The position numbers were made by a program, and so were the translations under genes. Under the pieces are notes generated by a model that had not been told where the DNA came from, searched no databases, and worked only from the letters and a program-made list of their open reading frames with translations. Positions 28,172-37,720 of a stretch of DNA of 64,000 bases are shown here, in pieces. Origin of the DNA: Lysobacter enzymogenes (lineage in GTDB: Bacteria > Pseudomonadota > Gammaproteobacteria > Xanthomonadales > Xanthomonadaceae); the NCBI RefSeq assembly GCF_900106525.1, contig NZ_FNOG01000010.1, positions 41,424 to 105,423 on the forward strand, given 5' to 3'. The first letter of the stretch is position 1. Each line of letters begins with the position of its first letter.

Positions 28172-29404
28172 ATGTCCCACACTTCCGTTCGTGCCTCGAT
28201 GTTTTCGGTCGCATGCCTGACCGCCCTGGCCGCACCCGTTGCGAATGCAGCCTATGTCGACGCAGGGGCCGATCCGGCGCTCATCGATCCGGCGCTGACG
28301 CAGGCCCTGTCGCGCGACCTCGACGTTTCGCCAGACCAGCTGCCGCAATTGCTGCGCGTGCAGCGCCATGCGAGCGCCGAGGAAGCTCTCATCCGGCGCG
28401 AACTCGGCAAGGATTTCGCCGGCAGTTGGATCGAGCGCGCGCCAGACGGCGCTTCCCGGCTGATCGTGGCCACGTCGGGACGTCAGCGCGCGAGCGACTT
28501 ATGTTCGAACCTGTGCGGCAGCGTCGAAGTGCGCCAGGTCCGGCATAGCTGGAGTCGGCTGCAGGCTTCAAAGCAACGTTTGGACGAGATGCTGCGATCG
28601 CTTCGGATCGGCATCCACAAGCCGCTGCGCGGCATCCGCACCTGGCACGTCGATCCGATCAGCAACCGAGTCGTCGTCCGCGTCGCCCGCAACGCCGGAC
28701 CGGACGTGGCCGACTTCATAGCTGCGAGCGGCGCTGACACGGACGCGATACGTTTCGAATACATGGACGGCGCGCCGCAGCCGACCAATTGGATCTTCGG
28801 TGGGATTTCATACATCACCGCCTCCGGCGGCGGCTGCACCTCGGGCTTCGCTGCCTACAAGGGCACGGCTCCCGGCGTGGTGACCGCCGGCCACTGCGGA
28901 ACCGCGCCGGATCGGATCGACGTGGATTGGTCGGGCATCGGCAGGACCTACTTCGGCGTGTTCGAGAACTCCAGGTTCCCCGGCGCGGACCGTGGATGGA
29001 TCCGCTCGTCGGCCTCGTTCGCCGTTTCGGCGCAGATTTACGACTGGAGCGGCGGCTACATCACCGTCAAAGGCTCCGCCGAAGCGCCGATCGGGGCGAC
29101 GGTATGCCGCTCCGGGCCGAAGACGGCTTATCGCTGCGGGCAGATCACCGCCAAGCAAGTCACGGTCAACTATCAGCTCGGCGCGCTCTACAACATGAGC
29201 GAGGGCAACAACTGCTCCGGCCTGGGCGATTCCGGTGGGCCGTGGATCGATTTGCTCGGGCAGGCGCAGGGAATCCAGTCCGGCAACAGCGGCGTATCCA
29301 GCGCCGGCCACAACTGCGACATGCCGGCGTCGCAGCGCAGATCCTGGTTCGATCCGATCAATCCGATCCTGAGCGAGTTCGGCCTGGTTCTGGCCGTGGG
29401 CTGA
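28172..29404 (+). CDS. Secreted alpha-lytic-protease-like serine protease precursor
   Basis: This 410-residue preproenzyme of the chymotrypsin fold (S1E type) has a signal peptide (1-26, ending ANA). A pro-region of about 178 residues contains a WHVDPISNRVVVRV strand like that of alpha-lytic protease. The mature domain starts near Thr205 (TNWIFGGISYI). The triad is His241 (VTAGHCG), Asp273 (GADRGW) and Ser354 (GLGDSGGPW). Six cysteines in the mature part suggest disulfides. Such proproteins fold with help from the pro-region and are secreted; Lysobacter uses them as bacteriolytic and proteolytic enzymes. AAGGAGG at 28158-28164 gives a strong start. The gene appears monocistronic. Confidence 0.93.
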   Translation: MSHTSVRASMFSVACLTALAAPVANAAYVDAGADPALIDPALTQALSRDLDVSPDQLPQLLRVQRHASAEEALIRRELGKDFAGSWIERAPDGASRLIVATSGRQRASDLCSNLCGSVEVRQVRHSWSRLQASKQRLDEMLRSLRIGIHKPLRGIRTWHVDPISNRVVVRVARNAGPDVADFIAASGADTDAIRFEYMDGAPQPTNWIFGGISYITASGGGCTSGFAAYKGTAPGVVTAGHCGTAPDRIDVDWSGIGRTYFGVFENSRFPGADRGWIRSSASFAVSAQIYDWSGGYITVKGSAEAPIGATVCRSGPKTAYRCGQITAKQVTVNYQLGALYNMSEGNNCSGLGDSGGPWIDLLGQAQGIQSGNSGVSSAGHNCDMPASQRRSWFDPINPILSEFGLVLAVG

Positions 29405-29835
29405 TCCACGCCTGGCCGCGCTGCGGGCGGCGCGGCCGCACGCGCGGCCGTTCCGCGTCGCGTCGCGGTTCGCACGCCGATCCTGTTCGGCCGTCGGCGC
29501 GCGTTCGCCGATCGCGCGCGCTGTGCATCCCGCGACCGGCGCTGCATGCGCCCGGCAGTAGCCTTCCGGCGACGCCTCGAAACAACGCGAACCGGAAAGA
29601 ACGCTAATCCGTATACGCCAATCCCGCACCGGTTCCGCGCTGCGATTCACGCGGCCCATGCTGCGCCGCCGCAAGGAATACGGCCGAGAAAACGCTTTCT
29701 CCTTGATGCCGGTAGCACTTTTGTCCAGATAATTGACAGCGCTGTCATGCGCGCGTCAAATCGCCCCGCAGCAACCAAGGGGGCGGGACGGGATCGGCCC
29801 GCCCGTGCATCGTGGAATCCTGGGGAGGAGTTTCG
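29405..29835 (+). promoter_or_regulatory. LacI-type operator before the beta-glucan operon
   Basis: The region has no gene. At 29734-29747 lies a perfect 14-base palindrome, TGACAGCGCTGTCA, of the form bound by LacI-family sugar regulators in proteobacterial carbohydrate regulons. It is 88 bases before the TonB-dependent receptor start. The overlapping TTGACA (29733-29738) could be a -35 element, so a bound repressor would block it. No lacI-family gene is in the window. Confidence 0.6.
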
Positions 29836-32800
29836 ATGAAGCAAACGCGCGGCGCCGCCAAGCGCACTGTGTTGACGTCCGCATTGCTGTTGGCCCTGGG
29901 CCAGCCGGCGTATGCGCAAAGCACCGCACCGGCGGCCGAGGCCGGCGCCGACGCTCAGGCCGACGCTCCGGCGCAGGCGGGACAGCAGAGCCGGCCCGGC
30001 GCCGGCGACGATGCCAGGACGCTCGACGCCGTCGTCGTCACCGGCATCAAGGGCAGTCTGACTTCGTCGATGAACCTCAAGCGCGACGCCGAGGGCATCG
30101 TCGACGGCATCGTCGCCGAGGACATCGGCAAGTTCCCCGACACCAATCTGGCCGAGGCGCTGCAGCGCATCAGCGGCGTGTCGATCGACCGCAACGCCGG
30201 CGAAGGCTCGCGCGTGACCGTGCGCGGCGTCGGCCCCGATTTCAATCTGGTGCTGCTCAACGGCCGGCAGATGCCGACCGCCACCGGCAGCCGCGCGTTC
30301 GAGTTCAGCGATCTGGCCGCCGAATCGATTTCCGCGGTCGAGGTGTACAAGAGCAGCCGCGCCAGCACGCCTACCGGCGGCATCGGCGCCACCATCAACA
30401 TCAAGACCGCGCGTCCGCTGGACAATCCCGGCGTGCACGCCAACGTCGGCGTCAAAGGCATCTGGGATACCTCCGACGACGATCTGCCGCGCGATCTGAA
30501 GGGCGATTCGGTCACCCCCGACGCCTCGGGCATCTTCAGCGCGACCTCGGCCGACGGCCGCTTCGGCATCGGCCTGAGCGCGAACTACCTCAAGCGCGAA
30601 TCCGGCTCGGCTTCGGCGTTCGTGGCCTCCGGCAACGGGTGGCGGCCTTTCATCGACACGCCGCTGGCCAGCGGCGAAGGCGGCGGTTCGGCGCTGCCGC
30701 TGCCGGGCCAGCCGGGCTCGGAGCACATCACCAACCGTCCGGGCCCGAACGATGTCTACTCGATGCCGCAGAGCCTGGGCTACAGCGTCAACTCGGTGAA
30801 GCGCGAGCGCATCAACGGCCAGCTGACCCTGCAGTGGGCGCCGACCGACAACCTCACCACCACGCTCGACTACACCTATTCGCAGAACAAGATCGAGCAG
30901 ATGCGCCACGACATGTCGGTGTGGCTCAACTTCACCCCGGGCGTGAGCTCGTGGACGAAGGGCTCGGGCTCCTCGCCGCTGATCTACGACGAGCGCTACA
31001 ACGGCCTGTCCGACTTCGCCAACGGCGCCGGCAAGAGCGCGGTCAAGCGCGAGAACAAGTCGCTCGGCCTCAACGTCGACTGGAAGCTCAGCGACGATTT
31101 CAGCCTGAACTTCGACTACCACCGCTCCACCGCCGATTCCTCGCCCGACAGCCCCTACGGCTCGAACAACACCCTGGCCAGCGCCGGCTTCTTCCGCGCC
31201 GGCAACATCATCGACTTCAGCCGCGATTTCCCGGTGCTGACCCTGCTGTTGCCCAACGGCATGAACGCGATCGACCCGGCGCAAATGCTGGTGACCGGCT
31301 CGGTGTTCCGCAACGAGCGCGAGCGCGCCGAAATCGAGCAGTTCCAGGCCAGCGGCGAGTACAAGTTCGGCGACTACAACAAGCTGAGCTTCGGCCTAGC
31401 TTCCACCGACTACAAGAACCGCTCGGCCTTCACCCACGTCCAGCTCGACACCTGGGGCGGCGCCACCAGCCCGAACGACTACCCCGATTCGGTCTGGCAG
31501 CTCGCCCACATGGGCGACTACTTCCGCGGCGTCAGCGGCGCCAACGATCCGCGCTTCACCGACGCGTTCTTCATCTTCGACTTCGACCGCGTGCGCAAGC
31601 TCGCCGAAGACGCCTGGGTCGCAAGCGGCAAGGGCGTACGCGACGACTACCGCGCCTCGTTCGACTACACCGGCGCGGCGGTGCCCGGCAGCGCCGCCAA
31701 CCGCACCGTCGGCGACAGCCGCGTGCGCGAGGAGTCGCGCAGCTTCTACCTGCAGTGGAGCAGCACCTTCGACTGGAAGCTGCCGGTCAACGTCGCCGCC
31801 GGCGTGCGCTACGAGCGCACCAAGGTCAAGGCGTCGGCGCTGCAGCCGGCGCCGGTGGGCATCGACTGGGTCGCGGCCAACGAGTTCGTCATCCGCTACT
31901 CCGGCTCGCAGTTCCGCGAACTCGACGGCGACTACAAGTACTGGCTGCCCAGCCTCGACGTCTCGGTGGACTTGAACGACAGCATGAAGCTGCGCGCCAG
32001 CTACGGCGAATCGATCGGCCGGCCGAACTGGGGCAGCCTCAACCCGGCGCTGAGCGTCGGCGGCCAGGCGCGCTTCGACGGCGGCGGCGGCAGCGCGGGC
32101 AATCCCAACCTCAAGCCGCTGGAATCGCGCAACTTCGACCTGTCCTACGAGTGGTACTACGGCGAATCGAGCTATCTGTCGGTCGGCTATTTCCGCAAGA
32201 AGATCGACAACTTCATCGCCGACCAAGTGAGCAAGCAGACGCCTTACCCGGATCTGCACACGCCGTCGGGCGGCAATTACTGGAACGCGGCCATCTCCGC
32301 CGGCGGCTGCGCCAACACCGACCGTCCGTGCATCCGCAACTACATCCTCAACACCTACAACGGCCAGCCCGGCGTGGTGAAGACCGGTGTGGATTCCAAC
32401 GGCATGGCCACCGGCACGGTCAGCGGCCTGAGCGGCGATCCGGTGCTGTCGTTCAACATCACCCAGCCGGTCAACAACCGCTCCGATACGCTCGACGGCT
32501 GGGAGTTCAACGTCCAGCACGTGTTCGGCCAGTCCGGCTTCGGCCTGTCGGCGAACTACACCATCGTCGACTCGGGCCTGACCTACAAGAACGGCAGCCT
32601 GGGCACTCAGTTCGCGATGACCGGCCTGAGCGATTCGGCCAATGTGGTCGCGTTCTACGAAAAGGGCCCGTGGCAGGCGCGCGCGGCGTACAACTGGCGC
32701 GACCAGTTCCTGACCAACCTGGGCGACGGCAAGGGCGCCAATCCGATCTATGTCGAGGCCTACGGCCAGCTCGACATGAACGTCAGCTACGCGGTGTCCG

Positions 32801-32937
32801 ACAATCTGGTGTTCACGCTGGAAGGCATCAACGTGACCGACGAGACCATGCGCACGCGCGGCCGCAACAAGCGCCAGCTGTATTCGTTCGACCAGTACGG
32901 GCCGCGCTACATGTTCGGGGTGCGCTACAAGTTCTGA
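29836..32937 (+). CDS. TonB-dependent receptor (carbohydrate uptake type)
   Basis: This 1,033-residue outer-membrane importer has a signal peptide (1-27, ending AYAQ) and a TonB-box-like DAVVVTG near residue 58. The plug contains DTNLAEALQRISGVSIDR, VRGVGPDFNLVLLNGRQMP and GATINIKTARP, the pattern of the large Xanthomonas/Caulobacter sugar-receptor subfamily. A 22-strand barrel would end in GVRYKF, with the usual terminal Phe. Energy comes from TonB-ExbBD encoded elsewhere. GGGGAGGAG at 29822-29830 sets the ATG at 29836. Its place ahead of a glucanase and a glucokinase suggests uptake of beta-glucan oligosaccharides. Confidence 0.93.
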   Translation: MKQTRGAAKRTVLTSALLLALGQPAYAQSTAPAAEAGADAQADAPAQAGQQSRPGAGDDARTLDAVVVTGIKGSLTSSMNLKRDAEGIVDGIVAEDIGKFPDTNLAEALQRISGVSIDRNAGEGSRVTVRGVGPDFNLVLLNGRQMPTATGSRAFEFSDLAAESISAVEVYKSSRASTPTGGIGATINIKTARPLDNPGVHANVGVKGIWDTSDDDLPRDLKGDSVTPDASGIFSATSADGRFGIGLSANYLKRESGSASAFVASGNGWRPFIDTPLASGEGGGSALPLPGQPGSEHITNRPGPNDVYSMPQSLGYSVNSVKRERINGQLTLQWAPTDNLTTTLDYTYSQNKIEQMRHDMSVWLNFTPGVSSWTKGSGSSPLIYDERYNGLSDFANGAGKSAVKRENKSLGLNVDWKLSDDFSLNFDYHRSTADSSPDSPYGSNNTLASAGFFRAGNIIDFSRDFPVLTLLLPNGMNAIDPAQMLVTGSVFRNERERAEIEQFQASGEYKFGDYNKLSFGLASTDYKNRSAFTHVQLDTWGGATSPNDYPDSVWQLAHMGDYFRGVSGANDPRFTDAFFIFDFDRVRKLAEDAWVASGKGVRDDYRASFDYTGAAVPGSAANRTVGDSRVREESRSFYLQWSSTFDWKLPVNVAAGVRYERTKVKASALQPAPVGIDWVAANEFVIRYSGSQFRELDGDYKYWLPSLDVSVDLNDSMKLRASYGESIGRPNWGSLNPALSVGGQARFDGGGGSAGNPNLKPLESRNFDLSYEWYYGESSYLSVGYFRKKIDNFIADQVSKQTPYPDLHTPSGGNYWNAAISAGGCANTDRPCIRNYILNTYNGQPGVVKTGVDSNGMATGTVSGLSGDPVLSFNITQPVNNRSDTLDGWEFNVQHVFGQSGFGLSANYTIVDSGLTYKNGSLGTQFAMTGLSDSANVVAFYEKGPWQARAAYNWRDQFLTNLGDGKGANPIYVEAYGQLDMNVSYAVSDNLVFTLEGINVTDETMRTRGRNKRQLYSFDQYGPRYMFGVRYKF

Positions 32938-33094
32938 TCGCGGCGGTCGCGCGGGGCCGCGCCGGCGCATCGCCGGCGGCGGCTGCGCGGAATCGACAGG
33001 GCCGCGTCCGGCGATGCGCCGGACGGGACGCTTCCGACCGGCCATCCGGCCGCGCGATATCCTCGCGCGGCCGGTCACGACCCTGGAAATCGCG

Positions 33095-33832
33095 ATGTCG
33101 CAAACCGTTCTGCTCAACAACGTCGACCACCACGACCTGCGCGTGATCGTCGCGCGCGGTGCGCGCTACGGCGACGACGAAATGCTGGCGCCGACCTTCT
33201 TCGGCGAGTTCCGCGAGTTGCAGGCGCACTATCCCATCGTGTTCCAGCAGACCGCCGACGGCGGCTTCCGCTCGCTGGCGTTGCTGGGGCTGCGGCCACG
33301 CGAGAATCTGTTTCTTGAGGGCGATGCGCTCGCCGGCGCCGGCGAGCGCTGGGACGCGCACTACCTGCCGATGGCGATCGAGCGCCTGCCGTTCCTGATC
33401 GGCATCGCCGAGGACGAACCGATGGTGCACATCGACCTGGAGCATCCGCGCGTGGTACGCGGCGACGGCCGCGGCGGCGAGCCGCTGTTCCTCGAACACG
33501 GCGGCAGCAGCGAGTTCCTGCAGCGCGCCGCCTCGCTGCTGCGCGCATTGCACGATGGTCTGCGCGAGGATGCCGGCTTCATCGCCGCGCTGCGGCGCCT
33601 GCATCTGCTCGAACCGTTCGCACTCGATATCCGCCTGGACGAACACACCCAGCACCGCTTGTCCGGGTTCCACACCATCGACGAGCGTGCGCTGCGCGCG
33701 CTCGGCGCGGCGGACCTGCACGCGCTGGCGCAAGCCGGTTATCTGGAAGCGATCTACATGGCGCTGGCGTCGCTGTCGCGCCTGCGCGATCTGATCGAAC
33801 GCTTGAGCCGCCGCCATGCTGCCGGCCGCTGA
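33095..33832 (+). CDS. SapC-like family protein
   Basis: This 245-residue soluble protein has no signal peptide. It matches the SapC-related proteins that accompany TonB-dependent receptors in carbohydrate loci of Xanthomonadaceae, Caulobacter and Alteromonadales. The characteristic stretches are VIVARGARYGDD, EFRELQAHYPIVF and WDAHYLPMAIERLPFLIG. Its biochemical role is unknown. It follows the receptor by 157 bases and overlaps the cupin gene by 17 bases, so it belongs to the same operon. Confidence 0.82.
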   Translation: MSQTVLLNNVDHHDLRVIVARGARYGDDEMLAPTFFGEFRELQAHYPIVFQQTADGGFRSLALLGLRPRENLFLEGDALAGAGERWDAHYLPMAIERLPFLIGIAEDEPMVHIDLEHPRVVRGDGRGGEPLFLEHGGSSEFLQRAASLLRALHDGLREDAGFIAALRRLHLLEPFALDIRLDEHTQHRLSGFHTIDERALRALGAADLHALAQAGYLEAIYMALASLSRLRDLIERLSRRHAAGR

Positions 33833-34829
33833 GCCCATCGAGGAGCTGCACGGCGTCGATGCGGCGGCGCTGCCCGAGCACTTACTGCGTGCGACCCGGC
33901 CCTACGTGCTGCGCGGCCTGGTGGCGCACTGGCCGCTGGCCCGCGCCGGGGCCGCGTCGATGCACGAGGCGGCGGCTTATCTCACCGGCTTCGCCAGCGA
34001 CGCGCCGGCGACGGTCAGTGTCGCGCCGCCGGAAGCCGACGGCCATATCGGTTATCGGCCGGACCTGCTCGGTTTCGGCTTCGCCCAGCAGAAGGCCTCG
34101 TTGCCGGCGGTGTTGGACGCGCTGCTGCGCTATGCCGACGATCCGGCGGCGCCGACCCTCTACCTCGGCTCGACCACGATCGACACCTGGCTGCCCGGCC
34201 TGCGCGAACACAACGATCTCGGCTTCGGCGCGCTGCAGCCGCTGGCCAGCATCTGGATCGGCAACCGCACCCGCATCCCCGCGCACCAAGACGTGCCCGA
34301 CAACATCGCCTGCGTGGTCGCCGGCCGCCGCCGCGCGACGCTGTTTCCGCCGGAGCAGTTGCAGAACCTGTACATCGGGCCGCTCGACCGCACGCCGGCC
34401 GGGCAGGCGATCAGCCTGGTCGATTTCGACGCGCCGGACCTGCAGCGCTTTCCGCGCTTCGCCGAGGCGATGCGCCACGCCGTCAGCGCGGAACTCGGCC
34501 CGGGCGATGCCTTGCTGATCCCGAGCATGTGGTGGCATCGCATGCGGGCGCTGGATGCGTTCAACGTGTTGGTCAATTATTGGTGGCGGCAGTCGCCGCG
34601 CTGGATGGACACGCCGATGAACGCGTTGTTGCACGCGATCATGAGCGTGCGCGACCTGCCGCCGGCGCAACGCGAGGTCTGGCGCGAGGCGTTCCGCCAT
34701 TACGTGTTCGACGCCGATGCGCAGACCGCCGCGCATATTCCCGAGGCCGTACGCGGCGTGCTGGCGCCGATGGACGAGGCGCGTTCGCGCGAACTGCGCG
34801 CGCGGCTGTTGCAAGGTCTGAACCGTTGA
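33816..34829 (+). CDS. Cupin-8 / JmjC-like protein of the receptor cluster
   Basis: This 337-residue protein has the cupin-8 layout. The iron-binding HxD is visible in RIPAHQDVPDNIACVV, with a later His in PSMWWHRMRAL, as in 2-oxoglutarate-dependent hydroxylases. No transit peptide is seen. Relatives called Pass1 occur beside TonB-dependent receptors and SapC proteins and may modify a protein or sugar, but no reaction is established to my knowledge. Its start overlaps the SapC gene and its stop overlaps the SD site of the GH5 gene. Confidence 0.8.
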   Translation: MLPAAEPIEELHGVDAAALPEHLLRATRPYVLRGLVAHWPLARAGAASMHEAAAYLTGFASDAPATVSVAPPEADGHIGYRPDLLGFGFAQQKASLPAVLDALLRYADDPAAPTLYLGSTTIDTWLPGLREHNDLGFGALQPLASIWIGNRTRIPAHQDVPDNIACVVAGRRRATLFPPEQLQNLYIGPLDRTPAGQAISLVDFDAPDLQRFPRFAEAMRHAVSAELGPGDALLIPSMWWHRMRALDAFNVLVNYWWRQSPRWMDTPMNALLHAIMSVRDLPPAQREVWREAFRHYVFDADAQTAAHIPEAVRGVLAPMDEARSRELRARLLQGLNR

Positions 34830-34837
34830 GGAGCGCC

Positions 34838-36622
34838 ATGCACGACACGAACGAATCCGCGGCTGGCCGGCTCGCGAAAAGCCGGCTGCGCTGCGGCGTA
34901 CGCGCGGCCGCCGGCTTCGCCGTGCTGGCGGCCGCGCTGGCGCTGGCGCCGCTGCCCGGCCGCGCCGAAGGCTTCCTGCGCGCGCAAGACCAGCGCATCG
35001 TCGACGAACAAGGCCGGCCGGTGATCCTGCGCGGCGTCGGCCTCGGTGGCTGGATGCTTCAGGAGGGCTACATGCTCGGCCTCGCCGGCCCCGGCATGCA
35101 GCACGCGATCCGCGCGCGCATCGCCGATTTGATCGGCGAGCAGGACACGCAGGCGTTCTATCGCGCGTGGCTCGACAACTACGTAACCAAGGACGATATC
35201 GACGCGCTCGCGGCCTGGGGCTTCAATTCGGTGCGCCTGCCGATGCACTACGAGCTCTACACCTTGCCGACGTCGCAGGAGCCGGTGGCGGGGCGGCAGA
35301 CCTGGCGTGAAGACGGCTTCCGCCGCACCGACGAACTGATCGCGTGGGCCAAGGCCAACGGCATGTACGTGATCCTCGACCTGCACGCGGCGCCGGGCGG
35401 GCAGGGCAACGATCTCAACATCTCCGACCGCGACCCCGCGCAACCGTCGCTGTGGGACGACGCGGCCCATCGCGACAAGACCGTGGCGCTGTGGCGGGAA
35501 CTGGCCCAACGCTACCGCGACGAGCCCGCGGTCGCCGGTTACGACCTCATCAACGAGCCCAACTGGGGCTTCGCCGATGCCGGCGACAAGCACGGCTGCA
35601 AGGAAACCGGCAACGCGCCGCTGCGCGAGCTGCTGGTGCGCATCAGCGCGGCGATCCGCGAAGTCGACCGGCGCCACATGCTGATCGTCGAAGGCAACTG
35701 CTGGGGCAACAACTACCGCGGCGTGCTCGACGCCGGGCTGTGGGACGACAACCTGGCGCTGAGCTTCCACAAATACTGGAACGACACCGACCGCGACAGC
35801 ATCGCCGAGCATCTGGCCATGCGCGCACGCTGGAACGTACCGCTGTGGCTGGGCGAGACCGGCGAGAACTCCAACGACTGGTTCGCCCGCACCGTGGCGA
35901 CGGTGGAAGGCGAGGGCATCGGCTGGGCCAACTGGCCGGTGAAGAAGCTGCGCTACAACAATCCGCTGCAAGTGATCGCCAATCCCGGTTACGAGCAGGT
36001 GCTTGCGTACTGGGAAGGCAAAGGGCCGCGGCCGCAGCGCGCGCAGGCGCGCGAGGCGTTGCTGACGCTCGCCGGGCGCGACGTGCGCTTCGAGCACAAC
36101 CGCCCGCATCCCGACGTCGCCGACGCCTGGCTGCGCTCGCCGCACGACGACCGCAGTCTGCCATTCAAGCCGCACCGCATCGGTCGCGACGGCGGCGAAC
36201 TGGCAGCGGCGGATTTCGACATGGGCCGCAACGGCGTGGCCTATTTCGACCACAGCGCGGCCAACGAGAGCGGCAAGCCCAACGCCGATTGGAACCCGTC
36301 GCAGCTGTACCGCAACGACGGTGTCGACCTGCTGCGCGACGGCGCAGGCGAGCGCGTGCGCGTGGCGATGCAGCCGGGCGAATGGCTGAAGTACACGATC
36401 CAGGCCGAGGCCGCGGGCGACTTTGCGTTGAGCTGGCGCGGCAACGGCGCGGGCGCGCTGCGGGTCCGGCTCAACGGCGATGCGCTGGCGCCGTTCGAGG
36501 CGAACCAGACGCAGCGGGCGGCGCTACAGCGCGGGCGCAACACGCTGGTGCTCGAAGCGGTGTCGGGCGCGCCGGAGCCGGCGACGCTGCGGTTCGAACC
36601 CGCCGCCGCGCAGGTGCGCTGA
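34838..36622 (+). CDS. GH5-type glucanase with C-terminal carbohydrate-binding domain
   Basis: This 594-residue secreted hydrolase has a signal peptide (to about residue 43, GRA/EG). It opens like exo-1,3-beta-glucanases (VILRGVGLGGWMLQEGYMLG). The acid/base is Glu240 in LINEPNWGF and the nucleophile is Glu340 in LGETGENSNDW. Residues about 450-594 look like a CBM6/35-type module (YFDHSAANE, GEWLKYTIQAEA, LSWRGNGAG). The expected reaction is release of glucose from beta-1,3-glucan such as laminarin or fungal wall glucan. GAGGAG precedes the ATG, and its TGA overlaps the glucokinase ATG. The exact linkage specificity is an inference. Confidence 0.88.
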   Translation: MHDTNESAAGRLAKSRLRCGVRAAAGFAVLAAALALAPLPGRAEGFLRAQDQRIVDEQGRPVILRGVGLGGWMLQEGYMLGLAGPGMQHAIRARIADLIGEQDTQAFYRAWLDNYVTKDDIDALAAWGFNSVRLPMHYELYTLPTSQEPVAGRQTWREDGFRRTDELIAWAKANGMYVILDLHAAPGGQGNDLNISDRDPAQPSLWDDAAHRDKTVALWRELAQRYRDEPAVAGYDLINEPNWGFADAGDKHGCKETGNAPLRELLVRISAAIREVDRRHMLIVEGNCWGNNYRGVLDAGLWDDNLALSFHKYWNDTDRDSIAEHLAMRARWNVPLWLGETGENSNDWFARTVATVEGEGIGWANWPVKKLRYNNPLQVIANPGYEQVLAYWEGKGPRPQRAQAREALLTLAGRDVRFEHNRPHPDVADAWLRSPHDDRSLPFKPHRIGRDGGELAAADFDMGRNGVAYFDHSAANESGKPNADWNPSQLYRNDGVDLLRDGAGERVRVAMQPGEWLKYTIQAEAAGDFALSWRGNGAGALRVRLNGDALAPFEANQTQRAALQRGRNTLVLEAVSGAPEPATLRFEPAAAQVR

Positions 36623-37605
36623 TGCGCGTGCTGGTCAGCGACATCGGCGGCACCAACGCGCGCTTCGCCATCGCCGAACTGGCGCGCGGCGAGCGGCTGC
36701 TGCACGAGAGCGTGCGCGAATACGCGGCCGCCGACTTCGCCAGCGCGGCCGAGGCCGCGCGGCATTTCCTCGACGAACTGGGCGAACGCGCCGACGCCGC
36801 GGTGTTCGCCGTGGCCGGGCGGGTGCGTTTCGAGGAAGCGCGCATCACCAACCATCCCTGGCAGATCCGCGCGCCGGAGATCGGCTCGGCGCTGGGCACG
36901 CCGCGCATCGCGCTGATCAACGATTTCGCCGCGCAGGCGATGGCGATCTCGCGCCTGAGCGCGGACGACGTGGTCGCGGTCGGCGCGGTCGGCTGGTCCG
37001 GCTTCGACATGGGCGCGGCGCAGACCTATGCGGTGATCGGCCCGGGCACCGGCCTGGGCGTGGGCGGCCTGCTGGTGCGCAACGGCCGGTGTTTCGCGCT
37101 GGAGACCGAAGGCGGCCACGCCGGTTTCGCGCCGTCGCGGCCGCGCGACCTGCAGGTGCTGGAATGCCTGATGCGCCGCTACGGGCGGGTGTCGTGCGAG
37201 CGCTTGGTGTCGGGGCCGGGGCTGGCGAATCTTTACGCCGCGGTGTGCGAGCTGGACGGCGTCGTTGCGCAGCCGTGGTCGCCGGCGCAGATCAACGCCC
37301 AGGCCGCGGCCGGCGACGCGCGCTGCCGGCATGCGGTGGAACTGTTCTGCGCCGCGTTCGGCTCGATGGCCGGCGACCTGGTGCTGACCCTGGGCGCGTG
37401 GGACGGCGTATTCCTCGCCGGCGGCGTGGTGCCGAAACTGCTCGACGCGCTGCAGACCGACAGCTTCCGCGCCGCATTCGAAGCCAAGGGCCGGTTCGCG
37501 TCGGCGATGGCCGAAGTGCCGTCGCTGGCGGTGGTGCATGCGTGTTCGGGCCTGCTCGGCGCGGCGGCGCATGCGGCGGAGACTTACGACGTGGCGGCGC
37601 TATAG
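36622..37605 (+). CDS. glk: Glucokinase
   Basis: This 327-residue bacterial glucokinase phosphorylates intracellular glucose with ATP. The phosphate-binding signature SDIGGTNARFA spans residues 6-16. INDFAAQAMA, PGTGLGVGGLL and ETEGGHAGFAP complete the substrate and ATP sites, and FLAGGVVPKL closes the C-terminal lobe. It is the Glk type rather than ROK, as there is no CXCGXXGCXE cysteine motif. Its ATG overlaps the GH5 stop (TGATG), so glucose released by the glucanase would be phosphorylated by its operon neighbour. No glucose permease is present here. Confidence 0.93.
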   Translation: MRVLVSDIGGTNARFAIAELARGERLLHESVREYAAADFASAAEAARHFLDELGERADAAVFAVAGRVRFEEARITNHPWQIRAPEIGSALGTPRIALINDFAAQAMAISRLSADDVVAVGAVGWSGFDMGAAQTYAVIGPGTGLGVGGLLVRNGRCFALETEGGHAGFAPSRPRDLQVLECLMRRYGRVSCERLVSGPGLANLYAAVCELDGVVAQPWSPAQINAQAAAGDARCRHAVELFCAAFGSMAGDLVLTLGAWDGVFLAGGVVPKLLDALQTDSFRAAFEAKGRFASAMAEVPSLAVVHACSGLLGAAAHAAETYDVAAL

Positions 37606-37720
37606 GCCTGCTGCGCAAGCGCAGGTGCGAATGCCGCAAATAGTTTGGTCTCGGCGTTACGGCGATCGTTCCCGCGCGCAGGCAGTCGAAATCGATGCGG
37701 CCGGTCTACCCGCAGGTTCG

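Noticed and set aside
28172-29404. A link between the alpha-lytic-like protease and the baseplate operon as cargo.
   Set aside because: It has its own signal peptide and pro-region, is 24 kb away and is transcribed separately.
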